Shown piece after piece: positions 4,392 to 5,394 of a stretch of DNA of 5,394 bases. Position 1 is the first letter of the stretch; every line of letters starts with the position of its first letter. The notes below the pieces were generated by a model. The model saw nothing but the letters and a program-made list of their open reading frames with translations, made no database searches and was not told the origin of the DNA. The translations under genes were made by a program, and so were the position numbers. The DNA is from WLJO01 sp046597895 (lineage in GTDB: Bacteria; Actinomycetota; Acidimicrobiia; Acidimicrobiales; Ilumatobacteraceae): positions 1 to 5,394 of the forward strand of contig JBKJJS010000466.1 of NCBI GenBank assembly GCA_046597895.1. The letters are read 5' to 3'.

Positions 4392-5394
4392 TCATCCATC
4401 GTTGGGGTACTCGATGATGTGCTCGACCCGGTGGCCGGGGTCGATCAGGATCTCACGACGGATCCGGTCCTGGGCATCGAGCCAAAGTTGATGCCAGGTG
4501 TTCGAGCCGGACACGACGAAGGTGATCGTCCGAAGGCCATTCTCGTCGGGGAGCTGGTGGACGTCGTCCGCGCCGTCGGCATACGGCTGAGCGGCAATGA
4601 AGACGGCGCCCGACACGTCGAGCGGGTACGGACCTGCGGTTGCACCAGGCCCGCTGGTCACGGTCTCGGAAACGATCAGCTGCGGAGCGTTCCGTGTCGC
4701 CGCGACGGCCCGCGCCAGCAGATCGTTGGCGTCCGGGCCGGGCGGCCACTTGACCCGAAGTTCGACCCGGCGAGTGGGCGCGTTCGGAGTCGTCAGGGTG
4801 ACGGCGAGCGTGGTGGTGCCGGCCGGCCAGGGGTGGTCGACGTCGACGCACCCCGGACCGCACGGACGCGGTGAGAGGTCCAACGGGCGGCCGTCAGGGG
4901 TGCGGCCGTCAAGGTCGACGGCGAAATCGTCTGCCGCTTCATCTCCCGGCGGGAACACCCGAACTTGCAACCGGTCGGTGGCCGCGGCGACCAGCACCAT
5001 GTCGCTGCCCACCAGCTCGGCCGCGTAGACGGTGGGTTCGGCAAGGGGGGCCGGGCCGAGAACGATGCCGTCGTTGGGAGATGGCGGCGCGGTGGTAGCC
5101 AACAGGCCGCTGGCGGCCAATACGGCCATGACCGCTCCCGCCTCGAGGAGGCTGAGCCGAGCGAGTCGGGCGACGCGTGGTCCCGTGGCCGGCAACCCGC
5201 GGCGGCGCGCGACGACCGCGACGGTCAATGCGAGCGCGAGGAGGGCCAGCTTGACGACGAGGACACGTCCGTAGGTGGAGTCGACGAGGTTCCGAGGCCG
5301 GTCGAGCTCGGCGAGGGCGGCGATGGCGCCGAGCGCCACCGTCGCGGCGACGGCCCACATCGCGAACCGGGAGTACCGGGTCGGTCCCGGTTCG
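4392..5394 (-). CDS. CopD-type copper resistance membrane protein with C-terminal extracytoplasmic domain (partial)
   Basis: The frame stays open to the window edge, so the N-terminus is missing. The residues before the in-frame ATG at 5360 (TRYSRFA) belong to the family and the ATG is not the true start. The visible part begins with CopD-domain helices: MWAVAATVALGAIAALAEL, then the conserved STYGRVLVVKLALLALALTV, then EAGAVMAVLAASGLLATTAP. An extracytoplasmic region of about 210 residues follows. It has a Cys pair in RPCGPGC, beta-rich segments, and a last part (from NDLLARAVAATRN to WHQLWLDAQDRIRREI) resembling a LolA-like lipid-binding fold. CopD/YcnJ proteins are linked to copper uptake or tolerance, often alongside CopC. 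The stop is 28 bases from the convergent MFS stop. The C-terminal domain assignment is tentative. Confidence 0.8.
   Translation of the reverse strand, partial: EPGPTRYSRFAMWAVAATVALGAIAALAELDRPRNLVDSTYGRVLVVKLALLALALTVAVVARRRGLPATGPRVARLARLSLLEAGAVMAVLAASGLLATTAPPSPNDGIVLGPAPLAEPTVYAAELVGSDMVLVAAATDRLQVRVFPPGDEAADDFAVDLDGRTPDGRPLDLSPRPCGPGCVDVDHPWPAGTTTLAVTLTTPNAPTRRVELRVKWPPGPDANDLLARAVAATRNAPQLIVSETVTSGPGATAGPYPLDVSGAVFIAAQPYADGADDVHQLPDENGLRTITFVVSGSNTWHQLWLDAQDRIRREILIDPGHRVEHIIEYPNDG

Noticed and set aside
4372..4397. GGATG...CATCC inverted repeat between the convergent MFS and CopD genes.
   Set aside because: The arms are only 5 bp with a 16-base loop and no T-run, too weak to call a terminator.

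Overview
The window is GC-rich, dense in genes, uses GTG starts and has little recognisable Shine-Dalgarno sequence before several genes. This fits a high-GC actinobacterium, possibly from the Acidimicrobiia side, but that placement is inference. No rRNA, tRNA, CRISPR array, transposase or integrase was recognised.

Layout. (1) 1-843, + strand: the last 28 codons of what looks like a heavy-metal (copper-type) P-type ATPase. A 55-residue, very basic small protein follows, then a 202-residue uncharacterised protein. These overlap by 17 and 4 bases, so they probably form one operon. The 202-residue protein carries an early GHWW and a late NC-x2-F, an order reminiscent of circularly permuted papain-like (LRAT/NlpC-P60-like) enzymes. 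(2) 862-1704, - strand: a class I SAM-dependent methyltransferase, convergent with that operon. (3) 1705-2463: no intact gene. It holds two decayed gene pieces facing each other: the C-terminal end of a DegV-like fatty-acid-binding protein (+) and an N-terminal HMA-like metal domain of a P-type ATPase (-). The HMA piece can be read only by crossing two 1-base insertions. Two conspicuous inverted repeats lie here as well. (4) 2464-4363: a metal-sensing MerR-family regulator (-), divergent from a + strand unit. That unit begins with a MerR-type promoter/operator (elongated 20-bp spacer and dyad). It continues with a 53-codon Cys/His-containing small gene with a good ribosome binding site, then an MFS exporter whose start codon overlaps the small gene's stop (ATGA). 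The exporter appears to carry a 1-base frameshift in its last membrane helix. (5) 4392-5394, - strand: a CopD-type membrane protein with a long C-terminal domain, cut by the window end.

How it fits together. A P-type ATPase end, an HMA remnant, a MerR sensor and a CopD protein suggest a metal-homeostasis region that has been partly rearranged and eroded. The most interesting intact-looking piece is the divergent MerR / Cys-rich small peptide / MFS module. The regulator keeps the N-terminal sensor Cys (C77) seen in MerR and ZntR, where the Cu(I) sensor CueR has Ser, so a divalent metal is more likely than Cu(I). The peptide and transporter look translationally coupled. This module is inferred from sequence layout and has not been tested.
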